DNA from: Lignipirellula cremea
GTDB lineage: Bacteria; Planctomycetota; Planctomycetia; Pirellulales; Pirellulaceae
Assembly (NCBI RefSeq): GCF_007751035.1
Contig: NZ_CP036433.1
Span: 248,001-312,000 of the forward strand
DNA: 64,000 bases
Direction of reading: 5' to 3'
Under the pieces are notes generated by a model that had not been told where the DNA came from, did no database searches, and saw nothing but the letters and a program-made list of their open reading frames with translations. Every line of letters starts with the position of its first letter. Position 1 is the first letter of the stretch. The translations under genes and the position numbers were made by a program. This document shows, in pieces, positions 1 through 9,338 of the stretch.

Positions 1-1668
1 GCCCCGACGGCGAACGACGGTAAGCTCTCGCCGCATCTGCCGGAAGGAACGCCGTTTGGACTGGTGGGCACATCCAGCTTCTATAAACGCGAGAGCTATC
101 CGGGCGGCGGCGTGCCCGAAGGGACCGTCACTGCGGCCTGGACCGGCGGCCGCGATGACAGCGGCTACGAGAATCTGGGACCGTTCTTCAGCGACTCGGG
201 CGGCAACTGGACTTCGCAAGGAGCCGACGTCGGCAAATACGGCAACGACGAGATTCACGCCGTGCGAATTCTGGCGATGGAAGGAACGACCAACGCCTCG
301 GGGCAGCGGTTCCGCAATCACGCCAACGAGAGGTTGCGGATTCTGGGCGAAATTCCGCTGCGCAAGTTCCACGAGGGCAAGCAGCCCCTCGACCCCGACG
401 GCAACCCCGATACAAGCTTCCTGGCGAAGATTCCCGCCGATGTGGCCTTCACTTTTCAGACGCTCGACCGGCACGGCCTGGTGCTGAATATGTCGCAGAC
501 CTGGCATCAACTCCGCCCCGGCGAGGTCCGCCATGATTGCGGCGGCTGCCACGCCCATAGTCAACAGCCGACGCTCTTTGAGGAAACGGCCGCGGCCAGG
601 CCCGATTATCAACTGTTTGATCTGACGCACCATGTGCCGCTGCTGGCGGACAAGTCCCGCGACGAAACGGGCCCGCAATGGGATTCCGAGAACAAGACCG
701 GACTGCGGCTGACCGACGCGACGGTGGTCAATGTCGAATACCATCGCGACATCGTCCCAATCTTCCAGCGCAGCTGCATCGCCTGTCATAGCGAGAAAAA
801 CGGCGCCAGACCGGCCGCCGGTTTGGTGCTCGACGATGAAACCGAAGTCGCCGGGCTGCCGGGTTCGTATTATCGATTGGCCTGGGAGTCCGAAAAAGGC
901 TGGATCGACGTGAAGTTCGGCCCCCCGCCGATCAGTCGCAGCGGCACGTGGGGTCAACCGAACGGCTCGCGCTATGTGCGAAAGTTCCAAGCCCGTCGCA
1001 GCCTGCTCGCCTGGAAACTAATGGGGCGAAGGATGGACGGTTGGAGCAACGACGACTTCCCCTCGGCCGCCACGCCGGGTGACTTCACCACGCTGACCCA
1101 GGCGGGAGAGCGGATCTGGCGCGAGGATCTGACCGAGCGCGAACAGCATCGTCTGCGAGAGCAGGCGGACCTGGACTACACGGGCTCCATCATGCCGCCG
1201 CCGGCGGCCGTGAAGGCCGGCAAGGTCCAGCCGCTTTCCGACGAGGACCGGCGGACGATCTTCCGCTGGATCGACCTGGGCTGCCCTGTCGATCTCGACC
1301 ACGCGCTGGTTACTCCGGAACGACCCAGCTACGGTTGGCTGGGCGATGACAAACGACCGACGCTGACGATTGCAGCGCCGGCGCCAGGAGCCAATGCGGC
1401 CGTGACGCGGATCCTGATCGGCATGGACGACTATTATACGGGCCTCGACCTGAGCAGCTTCAGCGTGACGACCGACTTCCCTGTGGGCGACGCCCCGCCA
1501 GGAACAAATCTGGCGACGCAGTTCCTGCAAAAGTCCCGCGGCGCGTGGGAGCTGCGTTTACCGGCGCCAATGACGAGGGCCGGACGGATCGCGGTCAGCG
1601 TCAAGGACAACCAGGGAAACATCAGCGAACTGGTCCGCTCCTTCAACGTAGAACCCGCGGCCAAATAG
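1..1668 (+). CDS. Hydrazine-synthase-alpha-like multihaem cytochrome c protein (5' end outside window)
   Basis: The frame is open from base 1, so the start lies upstream and only the C-terminal 555 residues are seen. Two c-type haem sites are visible: CGGCH (near base 540) within RPGEVRHDCGGCHAH, and CIACH (near base 778). A later LSDEDRRTIFRWIDLGCPVD stretch is typical of planctomycete proteins annotated as HzsA-related. The C-terminal ~100 residues look like an immunoglobulin/IPT-type beta domain ending VKDNQGNISELVRSFNV. The family is extracytoplasmic. Resemblance to the hydrazine synthase alpha subunit does not imply anammox, because such paralogues occur widely in planctomycetes that do not perform it. 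The product is probably a redox or scaffold protein of unknown substrate. The family call is from memory of motifs, without a database search. Confidence 0.7.
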   Translation, partial: APTANDGKLSPHLPEGTPFGLVGTSSFYKRESYPGGGVPEGTVTAAWTGGRDDSGYENLGPFFSDSGGNWTSQGADVGKYGNDEIHAVRILAMEGTTNASGQRFRNHANERLRILGEIPLRKFHEGKQPLDPDGNPDTSFLAKIPADVAFTFQTLDRHGLVLNMSQTWHQLRPGEVRHDCGGCHAHSQQPTLFEETAAARPDYQLFDLTHHVPLLADKSRDETGPQWDSENKTGLRLTDATVVNVEYHRDIVPIFQRSCIACHSEKNGARPAAGLVLDDETEVAGLPGSYYRLAWESEKGWIDVKFGPPPISRSGTWGQPNGSRYVRKFQARRSLLAWKLMGRRMDGWSNDDFPSAATPGDFTTLTQAGERIWREDLTEREQHRLREQADLDYTGSIMPPPAAVKAGKVQPLSDEDRRTIFRWIDLGCPVDLDHALVTPERPSYGWLGDDKRPTLTIAAPAPGANAAVTRILIGMDDYYTGLDLSSFSVTTDFPVGDAPPGTNLATQFLQKSRGAWELRLPAPMTRAGRIAVSVKDNQGNISELVRSFNVEPAAK

Positions 1669-1743
1669 CGGGCGGTCGAATCGACGGAGACTGCCATGCA
1701 ACCAGCGCCCGGTTCTGGTTCCCGAAGCATAAATTTCTGTGAC

Positions 1744-2078
1744 CGTACGGTAAAATTAGTCGAACGACGTTCAAAGTCCGTATTAAGAGGGCTTTGAATG
1801 ACGATTTTCTATCGAATCTCGGCCGACCGCCACGCTCCCTCGGCGAAGATTGCCAGCCGCGCAGACGTCGATCGCAGCAAAACAACGAAAGAACAGGAGA
1901 GACTTCACGCTGCTTTTCGCTGGTAGTACTGCAGCAGTCCGCCCAGCCGCCAGTGGTGAATCCAACCGGAGAGAATGGCGAACAGCAACTGCTAAGGTTG
2001 AAGTACGAAGCTCATTATATGCCCCACTGCCTTGGTGCTGGTAGAGGTGAAGCAGGATTGCCTCCTGAAGTCAGGCTG
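1744..2078 (-). repeat. Composite dispersed intergenic repeat, full copy (R1 + R2)
   Basis: This fills most of the 590-bp gap after the first gene. Bases about 1744-1909 (R1) align with 27988-28176, sharing blocks such as CGGCCGACCGCCACGCTCC. Bases 1949-2078 (R2) align with 34940-35072, sharing ATGGCGAACAG, CCCACTGCC and GCAGGATTGCCT. This is the only copy in the window that holds both halves. All three copies point the same way. Short ORFs across it translate to similar peptides on the minus strand, but they change frame between copies, so the DNA rather than a protein seems to be conserved. No terminal inverted repeats were recognised. Its function is unknown. Confidence 0.65.
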
Positions 2079-2259
2079 TCAACGGCCGAATTTGGGATGT
2101 TTCAAGCCTTGGTAACCTCGGTTTAGGCTTGCACTTGTCATTCGGCTGAATATTTTGACCCTACGGGTGCGGATCATGCTCATCCCCAATTGGCCCGCGA
2201 GTAAAGTCATCGTGCTCGCTTCCATCGCGCAACGATGAAAAATAGACCGAGCTCATAAG

Positions 2260-3645
2260 CTAAGCCAACAGTTCTTCCAGCGGTCCGTGCTGGTCGAAGT
2301 CCTTGAGGTTAGGGTCGGGCATGCCAAAGCTCGTGCGTTGTGAGCCCGCCAGTTGCAGCAGGGTGACGTACATGTTGGCCGTGGTGCGATGGCCGGGTTG
2401 GCCGTAGCCCGGGTAGTCGACGTAGCGGCCCGCCTTGAGCTTGCCGCCCAGGTTTCCGAGCACGACCATCGGCCATTCCCAGCACCGGCTGTGATGTCCC
2501 TCGGCGCCGTCGCTCAGGTAGACGATCACCGTGTTGTCGAGCATCGAGCCGTTCCCCTCCGGCACGGCCTCCAACTTTCTCGCCAGACCAGCGATCAGGT
2601 CCATGTGATAGCGGCGGATGATGTCATATAGCTCGCTCCACGTTTTCCCCTGATAACTGCCGCCGTGGCCGATGCCATGCTTGCCCAGCAAGATGCCGAG
2701 CCCTTTGAAGGTGACGTCGAAGTCGCGGATGCCGGCCGCTGAGGAAAGCGTCAGCACATTCGTCAAGCCGCTGATCAGGGCCGCGGCGCCGATATCAAAC
2801 TGGGCGTCCAGCCGATCGGTTTCCACTTCCGACGTATACTTGTCGCTGGGCGCGGGAGCCTGCTCGCGCAGGGTATGCTCGATTTCGTTCAGGCGACTCT
2901 GTCTGTTGCGCAGCGTTTCAAACGATTCGAGGTAGGCGCCGAATTGCTCCTTCTCTTGACCGACGAGATTCGCCTGGACCTTTTTGATATCGTTCCGCAG
3001 AAAATCGAGCAGGTTGTTCTTGGCGGCGAATTCCTCTTGGGCGGCTCCCTGAGCGACGCTGCCGAACAGCGCGGCGTACGCCTGGTCGGGCTTGCAGATC
3101 GTGGGCAGCGGACGATTCGCCTCCAGCGCCGAGATATTGTAGATCACATTGTTCTCGACGCGTTTCGACATCCCCAGGCCGAGGTGCGGGAAGATGCCGG
3201 GCATGGTCTTGGCCAGGGCGCCGTCGATCGTTTCGCCGCCGACCACGGTGCTTTCGCCGCCGTTGCCGCGGCCCGCTCCAAAGGCGCCAAGCGCTTGAAA
3301 GTTATTGGAGTGCCCGCCGCCGCAAATACGGCCCGACAACCCTTCGACAATGGTCAACTTGTCCTTCCAGGGAGCGAGCGGTTCCAGCGAGAACTGCAGT
3401 TCATGATCCGCCAGCGGCAGATCGATCAACTCCGTCGGCCCGCCTGGTCGCTGGTCGCGCGGCTTGCGTTTAACTCCGACGGGACAAATCTGTTCCGGGC
3501 GAACCCCATTGCTCTCAACCACAAACACAAACCGCTTGGGCGTCGGCAAGCCGGCGGCCTGGGCTTGTAACCGGGACAAAATGGGCGAGAGCACCAAAGC
3601 ACCGGCGCCCAGCGATAGATTCTTTAGAGCGTTGCGACGATCCAT
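2260..3645 (-). CDS. DUF1552 family secreted protein
   Basis: A 461-residue protein. The N-terminus MDRRNALKNLSLGAGALVLSP is a Tat-type signal without a perfect twin-arginine motif. The body matches the DUF1552 family (PF07586): an early GVRPEQICP region, a central FETLRNRQSRLNEIEHTLRE helical segment, a VIVYLSDGAEGHHSR motif and the C-terminal DQHGPLEELL. The family is found next to DUF1592 cytochromes and its activity is unknown. It lies 45 bases downstream of the DUF1592 gene on the same strand, so the two should be co-transcribed. Its last 44 coding bases before the final codon recur exactly at 51627-51670. Confidence 0.9.
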   Translation of the reverse strand: MDRRNALKNLSLGAGALVLSPILSRLQAQAAGLPTPKRFVFVVESNGVRPEQICPVGVKRKPRDQRPGGPTELIDLPLADHELQFSLEPLAPWKDKLTIVEGLSGRICGGGHSNNFQALGAFGAGRGNGGESTVVGGETIDGALAKTMPGIFPHLGLGMSKRVENNVIYNISALEANRPLPTICKPDQAYAALFGSVAQGAAQEEFAAKNNLLDFLRNDIKKVQANLVGQEKEQFGAYLESFETLRNRQSRLNEIEHTLREQAPAPSDKYTSEVETDRLDAQFDIGAAALISGLTNVLTLSSAAGIRDFDVTFKGLGILLGKHGIGHGGSYQGKTWSELYDIIRRYHMDLIAGLARKLEAVPEGNGSMLDNTVIVYLSDGAEGHHSRCWEWPMVVLGNLGGKLKAGRYVDYPGYGQPGHRTTANMYVTLLQLAGSQRTSFGMPDPNLKDFDQHGPLEELLA

Positions 3646-3690
3646 GACTTTCCTTTAATAAAGGCGTTTAGGTGTTTGAACGGGCGCCAA

Positions 3691-5796
3691 TTATGATTCT
3701 GTTCGGCGATATAAAAAGGATTCACTACTAAGCAAGGCGGCGATCAGCGCTTTCATACTGCCATTACTTGTTCGATACGCTTGCTGCGCCGCCTGCAGGG
3801 ACGCGGCGTCGCCGGGCGTTTCGTTGCGGGCTAACCAGTAGCGGAACGCGTGCCGGATGAAGACCTGCTCGACCCGCTCCGACGCGGCCAGCTTGTGCAG
3901 AAGTTCCACGGCGCCCGATACGTCGCCTTCGACGCGCGTGTCGCCGACGAACTCGATTCCTCCGCGAATGTCGGCTGGAATGCCTTGGAGTACATCGCCC
4001 AGGTGCTTCCCTTTAGCGTCGAGATTCGCGGCCGTCGCGGCCGGATCCAGCACCTGCTCGACCGTGCGAAAACGGCCGTAGTGATCGTACATTTCAAACG
4101 GGTAGCCGACTCGGTTCATCAACCGATGGCACTGCCAGCAGTACTGTTCCTGGGTCACGGCCATTCGCTGGCGAAGCGTTTGCTCGGGCGCGATCGGCAA
4201 CTGCGCGTCAACCGTGATGGGGATATCGGGCACCACGTTGCCCAGCAACCGCTCGCGCACCCATTTGCCGCGATGGATCACATCGTTGTCGTCGCTCTTG
4301 GATACAGCGACCAGCCAGGCGGGTTGCGTGAGAATGCCGGCCCTTTGATTGGCCGGCAGATCGATAGGCTGATCGGCCGTCCATTTCCAATCCGGCGGCA
4401 AGCCATAAGCCAGGTGCGCCGCGCCGTCCGACGCCTTGGCGCCTTCTTGTTTTTTGCTATCCCAGCGATAGTTGACGAAGCTCTTTTGCGTGGTCAACAG
4501 TTCGTAGAGAACTTGCTCATCCCGTTCCAGAATCCATTCGATTAAACGTTCGGTGTCCGCCACCAGCTGCCTGGGCAGATGCTCGACGCCGTCGTCGGGG
4601 TTCTTGAAAACCTCGAGCGCCGTCTCGTAGTCGAAGTACTCGCGGAAGAAACGCATGATCCGCGGCTTGTTGAGCTTGGGGTCGTCGAGCATTCTCCGCA
4701 CGGCCGCGGCGACGCCGTCCTGGGTATCGAGTTTCCCCTGGTCCGCTTCCGCCAGCAGCCAGCTTTCCGGGCGACGATCTGTCAGGGCGTACGCCAGGGC
4801 GAAGGCGATCTCGCGCGGGGCCAAGCGCACCCGACCGGCGGCGTTCGCCGCTTCGCCGCGTTCCGAACGAAGCACCGCTTCCGGCAGCAACAGCACGGCG
4901 GCCAGCGCAAACTTGACGCCTGTCTCGCGTCCAGCGTCCGCGATATTCTTTTGTAGCAAGGTCTTGAACCTGGCCAGTTCGTCCGGCGTCGGCTGTCGCC
5001 GGAGGACATGGTCGAACAGATAGCCGATCGCCGTTTCTACTTCGGCGTCGGACGCCGGGTTTTTCTCGTCGAAGAGCTTCACCAGCTGTTTTGGGGCGCC
5101 GCGTTGCGGCCTGGCCTCGCCCGCTTCCAGCGTGTGCAGAGTGAGCTGGTTGACGATCAACAGCGCATTGTCAAGCAGTTGGCTGGTGGTCGGTTCGTCA
5201 AGCTGCGGCGCGCCCATGTCGGCGAAGGTCGTTCCGCCCGGCGGCGAGAAGGGCTGACCGACATTGGCGTCGCGGCCCACCTCGTTGACGAACGCGGCGT
5301 AAATCTCGGGGCTCAGTCGGCGGACGCGCGGGGGAGCTTCCAGCGGGGCGGTCGGCTTCGCTCCGAACAGCAGATCGTGCTCGACCACATTGCCGTTATG
5401 ATATTCCTCGCGCATGGCGACATGCTTGCCGGACCGTTTCAGCTCGGCCTTGATCCAGGCGGCGATCGCCTCCACCTCGCTTGCGCCCGGTTGCGGTTCG
5501 TCCGGGGGCGGCATTTTTTGCAGCGACAACTGCGCGAGGACGACCGCCCACCGGGCGGCGCTGGTGGTCGCTTTCATATCGGGCGGAAGGGTCAACAGGT
5601 TCAGGTCCTTCTCAGCCGTCTCCGACCCATGGCAGGCGACGCAGTACCTGGCGAAGACCGGCTTCACCGCCCGCTCGTACTCGCTTTGACTTTCCTCGAA
5701 GCTGGCGAACTGCAGCTCGGGCGAATCGGCGATGGCGACCGACGCGCCAGGAAGTATGAGGCTGGCGTGGAAGGCGATGGCGACGGTGAGTTTCAT
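3691..5796 (-). CDS. DUF1592/DUF1588/DUF1585 planctomycete cytochrome c protein
   Basis: About 701 residues from the ATG at 5796, chosen because it opens directly into a good signal peptide (MKLTVAIAFHASLILPGASV). An ATG at 5805 and a TTG at 5814 are alternatives. Domains in order: a cytochrome-like N-terminal haem site CVACH (residues 52-56), a DUF1587/1595-like middle, the DUF1592 core (LAYALTDRRPESW), DUF1588 with a second CxxCH (YCWQCHRLMNRVGYPFE) and C-terminal DUF1585 (RHAFRYWLARNETP). The family is secreted, and electron transfer is inferred from the haem motifs. It is the first gene of a two-gene unit with the DUF1552 gene. The same pair recurs at 41.4-45.5 kb. Confidence 0.9.
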   Translation of the reverse strand: MKLTVAIAFHASLILPGASVAIADSPELQFASFEESQSEYERAVKPVFARYCVACHGSETAEKDLNLLTLPPDMKATTSAARWAVVLAQLSLQKMPPPDEPQPGASEVEAIAAWIKAELKRSGKHVAMREEYHNGNVVEHDLLFGAKPTAPLEAPPRVRRLSPEIYAAFVNEVGRDANVGQPFSPPGGTTFADMGAPQLDEPTTSQLLDNALLIVNQLTLHTLEAGEARPQRGAPKQLVKLFDEKNPASDAEVETAIGYLFDHVLRRQPTPDELARFKTLLQKNIADAGRETGVKFALAAVLLLPEAVLRSERGEAANAAGRVRLAPREIAFALAYALTDRRPESWLLAEADQGKLDTQDGVAAAVRRMLDDPKLNKPRIMRFFREYFDYETALEVFKNPDDGVEHLPRQLVADTERLIEWILERDEQVLYELLTTQKSFVNYRWDSKKQEGAKASDGAAHLAYGLPPDWKWTADQPIDLPANQRAGILTQPAWLVAVSKSDDNDVIHRGKWVRERLLGNVVPDIPITVDAQLPIAPEQTLRQRMAVTQEQYCWQCHRLMNRVGYPFEMYDHYGRFRTVEQVLDPAATAANLDAKGKHLGDVLQGIPADIRGGIEFVGDTRVEGDVSGAVELLHKLAASERVEQVFIRHAFRYWLARNETPGDAASLQAAQQAYRTSNGSMKALIAALLSSESFLYRRTES

Positions 5797-5835
5797 GTTT
5801 AGCATCTCAACCAATCCAACGAATTGAGCAAGTCT

Positions 5836-7509
5836 TTACTTCTTCCGCAGCACTACGCGGAAGCCAGCGAAATCGCGACCCCTGGAATTGCCGCCGTTCC
5901 CTTGCGAATTGCGAAAGGCCGATTCGCAGTAGGCCGGCAGACTGCACCAGGCTCCGCCGCGGAGCACGGCGCCGCTGGCCTCTTTCCCGCTACCCAGCGG
6001 ATCGGTCCCGCCAGGAAGTTGCGGCAGATACGCGTCGGCGCACCATTCGGCCACGTTGCCGTGCAGGTCGTGCAACCCCCAGGCGTTCGCCGCATAGCTT
6101 CCCACCGGCGCCAGCGCCTTGCCGGTTCCGTCGTTATGGCGGGAATCGGCGTACTGCATCGCGCCGTCGTCCTCCAGCAAACTTTGATCGGCGTAGTTGG
6201 CGTAGCGATAGAGCTGGCCTTCGTCGTCGCCAAACGAGAAACGCGTGGTTGTGCCGGCGCGGCAGGCGTACTCCCACTCCGCTTCGGTCGGCAGGCCGTA
6301 CTCCCAACCGCCCGGCAGCCGGCCGGCTTTCCGTTCGCGTTCGTTCAATAGTTTGAGGAACTTGTCGGTCTGGCTTTGCGTGAGATTGTGCATCGGCGCC
6401 AGCTTGTGACGGGTGAGCGTCGCAGTCGGACTCCAACCCACGCGCTGACCTTCCTGCCCGGTCGCTTCATATTTCCCTAGCCAGAAGCCGCGCGAGAGCA
6501 CGACATCGACCGCTTGCGCATCTTCCAACCCGGGACGATTCGAGTCTTGCTCACCCATCTGAAACTTGCCGGGCGGGCACCAGCAGAAAACCATGCCAGC
6601 GCCATTGATCCACTCTTGCCCGGCGAAGTCGCCGTCGCGGGCGGGCGCGGAGTCGAGAAAAGTTCGCTCGCCGCGCGCAGGCCAGGATCTCGAACCCAGC
6701 TGTTCGCTCCCCAGGACGAACGACGGCTGTTGCTTGCCGCCCGTTTGCTGGTCGACTTCCTTGGCGATCGACTCCAGCATTTGTCCGAGCGAATCGCGAC
6801 TTCTCGCCAGATGCTTGACAACCGCCGCCGCCAACACCGAACGTTCACTCCCCTCGCCTGCCGACCTGTTCGGCTGTGCGGCCATCAGCACCCCTAGATC
6901 GTCGGGCAGCTCTGCGGCCTCCAGCGGCGCCAATCCTGCCGGCTGATCCTGCCGATCGGCCAGGAACGGATTCGGCCGGGCCGCGTCGAGGATCAGACAG
7001 TTCGTGCGCGCGGTCGAATGGTCGGCGAACAACTTGACGATCTCTGCAAGCGCCAGCGAATCGCGATCAGGACTCGCGGCGTTCGCTGGCTTCCCGGCGC
7101 CTTGCAGATGGCTCCACCAGGCGCCCTTGGAGCTGTATGTTTGATACTGTCCGCCCAGGCCGGCAAAGTACAGCACGGCGGCGCCGCCGGTCGTCGTCTC
7201 GCGAGCAAACTGCTCGATGGCGTTTTTCAATTCCTTGACGGCCAGGTTCTCGGCCTCGGTCACCCGAAACCCTTGGCCGCGCAGCGCATCGCTGACCGCG
7301 GCCGCATCGGTCTTCACCAGCGGCAGTTGCGGATCGCCGTAATCGAAGTTAGCAATCACCAGCGCTGTGCGACCTTGCGCGAGCGCTGGAGCGGCAAGTA
7401 CCCCTGACAGAATTGCGGCGAATAACCAGGCGTTCTTCAGAGCCGTCTTATCGGGGGAGTTCCGCTTCTCGTGAGCGACTCGACTCGGGATAGCAGGACG
7501 CGTTTTCAT
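5836..7509 (-). CDS. Caspase-like (catalytically dead) domain fused to formylglycine-generating-enzyme-like domain
   Basis: About 557 residues. The start is ATG 7509, which overlaps the upstream TGA in an ATGA junction; a hydrophobic signal (NAWLFAAILSGVLAAPALAQ) follows. Residues ~47-265 form a caspase/C14 fold: RTALVIANFDYGD, then YFAGLGGQ, then CLILDAARPNPF. Active family members read YAGHG and DACR here, so the His is replaced by Leu118 and the Cys by Ala167. Residues ~275-557 are an FGE/SUMF1-type domain (GKFQMG, GLPTEAEWEYACRAGTTTRF, GLHDLHGNVAEWCAD, LRGGAW, FAGFRVV) with two nearby cysteines (WCSLPAYC). Whether the FGE part is a catalyst or only a binding domain is unclear. No CxPxR sulfatase was noticed in the window. 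It is probably exported and regulated with the upstream sigma factor. Confidence 0.88.
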   Translation of the reverse strand: MKTRPAIPSRVAHEKRNSPDKTALKNAWLFAAILSGVLAAPALAQGRTALVIANFDYGDPQLPLVKTDAAAVSDALRGQGFRVTEAENLAVKELKNAIEQFARETTTGGAAVLYFAGLGGQYQTYSSKGAWWSHLQGAGKPANAASPDRDSLALAEIVKLFADHSTARTNCLILDAARPNPFLADRQDQPAGLAPLEAAELPDDLGVLMAAQPNRSAGEGSERSVLAAAVVKHLARSRDSLGQMLESIAKEVDQQTGGKQQPSFVLGSEQLGSRSWPARGERTFLDSAPARDGDFAGQEWINGAGMVFCWCPPGKFQMGEQDSNRPGLEDAQAVDVVLSRGFWLGKYEATGQEGQRVGWSPTATLTRHKLAPMHNLTQSQTDKFLKLLNERERKAGRLPGGWEYGLPTEAEWEYACRAGTTTRFSFGDDEGQLYRYANYADQSLLEDDGAMQYADSRHNDGTGKALAPVGSYAANAWGLHDLHGNVAEWCADAYLPQLPGGTDPLGSGKEASGAVLRGGAWCSLPAYCESAFRNSQGNGGNSRGRDFAGFRVVLRKK

Positions 7510-9338
7510 TGGGCCTCGACTTTCGAATCGGGAGTTGTCGTGGGGCCGACTTCCCAAACGCTCATCCGGCCGCCTTGCGAAACGACCGCCAGATGCTCGC
7601 CGTTGGGTGAGAATGCCAGGTCATGAATTCCGGCGCCGAGCTCCATCATGGGCAGCTCGCTGTTGGTCGTCAGATCCCACAGGCGAACCCGATGGCTCTG
7701 ACTGGCGGTCGCCACCAACTGGCCGTCGGGCGACAGGGCGACTTTCAGGAAGGCTGCGCCGGGCTGTTCAAACAGGGCGATCTCTTCACCGCTGGCGGCG
7801 TCGTGCACCTTGACGCGTCCGTCGTACCCGATGGCCAGGCGACGGCCGTCGGCCGAGAAGGCGAGTGAATGGGGAACGTGGTGCGGGATCGGCCAGGTGG
7901 CGATCAACGTCCCATCGCGGGAATTCAGCAGATCGATGCGTGTCCGACGCACCGCGACGGCGAGCGTCTGACCGTCCGCCGAAGCGGCGATCGCCGTGAT
8001 CGGTTTGTTGTCATACCGCCGCATCTCGGGCAGCCACTTTCCGCTTTCCGCCTGCCACAGGCGAACCGTCCGTCCATTGCCGGCGAACGCCAGCCAGTCG
8101 CCTTGCGGCGACATCGCGACGACTTTCACGGGCGGCTTGCGACCGTTCAAGGATTCTTCGTCTCCGAAAAGTTCTCTCTCCAAACCGGCGAAGTCTGTAA
8201 AGGTTCCTTCCGATTGTCGTGAGTGGGAATTCCAGACGACGACCCTGCGAGGATCCTCGTCTTCAAACGCCAGAACTGTTTGCGAATGGTGCTTGAGGAG
8301 ATGGCCTTTACGCCCTTGGCTGCTGAGGGGATTCGCTTCCAGCCGACCATCTTCAAACCAATAGACAGCCTGCCAGTGGCTGGCGCCGATCAAAGCGGCG
8401 CCCTCGGCGTCGAACGCAATCGACTTGACGCCGGGGAACGTCGCTTCGCGCTCGGGGGTATTCCGGATCGCCGGCCGGGGAGAGATGTGGATCGCGGCGG
8501 CGGTCGACGGCACCACGGCAATCGACATCGGTTCGACGTAGACGGGCTGTTGGCCGCCCCGAACGAGCTCCACCCGGCCGCTCTCCAGATCGAGTCGCGT
8601 GCCGTCGACCTGATCGGTCGCCAATTCAAATCGCGTTCCTAGCACGCGCACCGTCGTATGCGGCGTGACGATCAGCAAGGGGCGCTGGGCGGACTGCGGC
8701 GCCACGTCGGCCTCCAGCATGCCGTGCTGAAGTGCAAGCTGCTTGCCGCCTTGCGGCGAACGTTCGACCACGATGGTCGCTTCGCCCGAGAGTTCGATTT
8801 CGGTTTGATCCGGATAACGCAGCACGACCTCGCCGTCGCCGGCGACAAGCAGCGTTTCCCCAGCCGCGATTGATCGTCCGACGGAGGCGATTTCTAAAGA
8901 ACCGCCCGCTGTCAGGACCTTAATCTCTCCGGTCTGCCGCACGACGACCGGCGCGTAGGTCGAGGCGCCATCGACCAGGGGGAGAAATGCATACGCGCCC
9001 CAGGCCGCCAAGGCGACGACCGCGCCCAGCAAGATTACGACACCGGTAAACCACGAGCGTCGGGGGCGGTTGGCCTTGGCCAGACCCTCGCGCGACAGCA
9101 ACAGCGGCAACTCCGCCAGGTCGTCGTCGGCCAAAGGCTCGGACGCGTCGCTCGCCAAAAACTGGCGCGCCAGCGCGGCGTGCAGGTTCACGTAATCGAG
9201 ATAGGCGTTCCGGGCTCGCTCGTCCGCCAACAAGCGCTGCTCCAGGTCCAGGGATTGTTCCGGCGAGGCTTCGCCATTGACGACCCGCTCGATCAGCGAC
9301 CGCAAAGACTCTTCGCGTTGTGATTCCTCTAGGTTCAA
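7506..9338 (-). CDS. FecR-domain transmembrane protein with C-terminal WD40 propeller (putative anti-sigma partner)
   Basis: About 610 residues from a TTG start at 9338. GGAG lies 8 bases upstream and the TTG overlaps the sigma-factor TGA (TTGA). An ATG at 9374 is possible but has a poorly placed ribosome site. Residues 1-90 are a cytoplasmic helical segment like those of planctomycete anti-sigma/FecR proteins. One membrane span follows at ~97-119, then a FecR domain (GEIKVLTAGGSLEIA, VRVLGTRFEL, LDLESGRVELVRGG), then WD40 repeats from ~290 to the end. FecR proteins relay signals to ECF sigma factors, and the linkage here supports that. The propeller probably provides a periplasmic binding surface. 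Its stop overlaps the next gene by four bases. Confidence 0.88.
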   Translation of the reverse strand: MNLEESQREESLRSLIERVVNGEASPEQSLDLEQRLLADERARNAYLDYVNLHAALARQFLASDASEPLADDDLAELPLLLSREGLAKANRPRRSWFTGVVILLGAVVALAAWGAYAFLPLVDGASTYAPVVVRQTGEIKVLTAGGSLEIASVGRSIAAGETLLVAGDGEVVLRYPDQTEIELSGEATIVVERSPQGGKQLALQHGMLEADVAPQSAQRPLLIVTPHTTVRVLGTRFELATDQVDGTRLDLESGRVELVRGGQQPVYVEPMSIAVVPSTAAAIHISPRPAIRNTPEREATFPGVKSIAFDAEGAALIGASHWQAVYWFEDGRLEANPLSSQGRKGHLLKHHSQTVLAFEDEDPRRVVVWNSHSRQSEGTFTDFAGLERELFGDEESLNGRKPPVKVVAMSPQGDWLAFAGNGRTVRLWQAESGKWLPEMRRYDNKPITAIAASADGQTLAVAVRRTRIDLLNSRDGTLIATWPIPHHVPHSLAFSADGRRLAIGYDGRVKVHDAASGEEIALFEQPGAAFLKVALSPDGQLVATASQSHRVRLWDLTTNSELPMMELGAGIHDLAFSPNGEHLAVVSQGGRMSVWEVGPTTTPDSKVEAQ

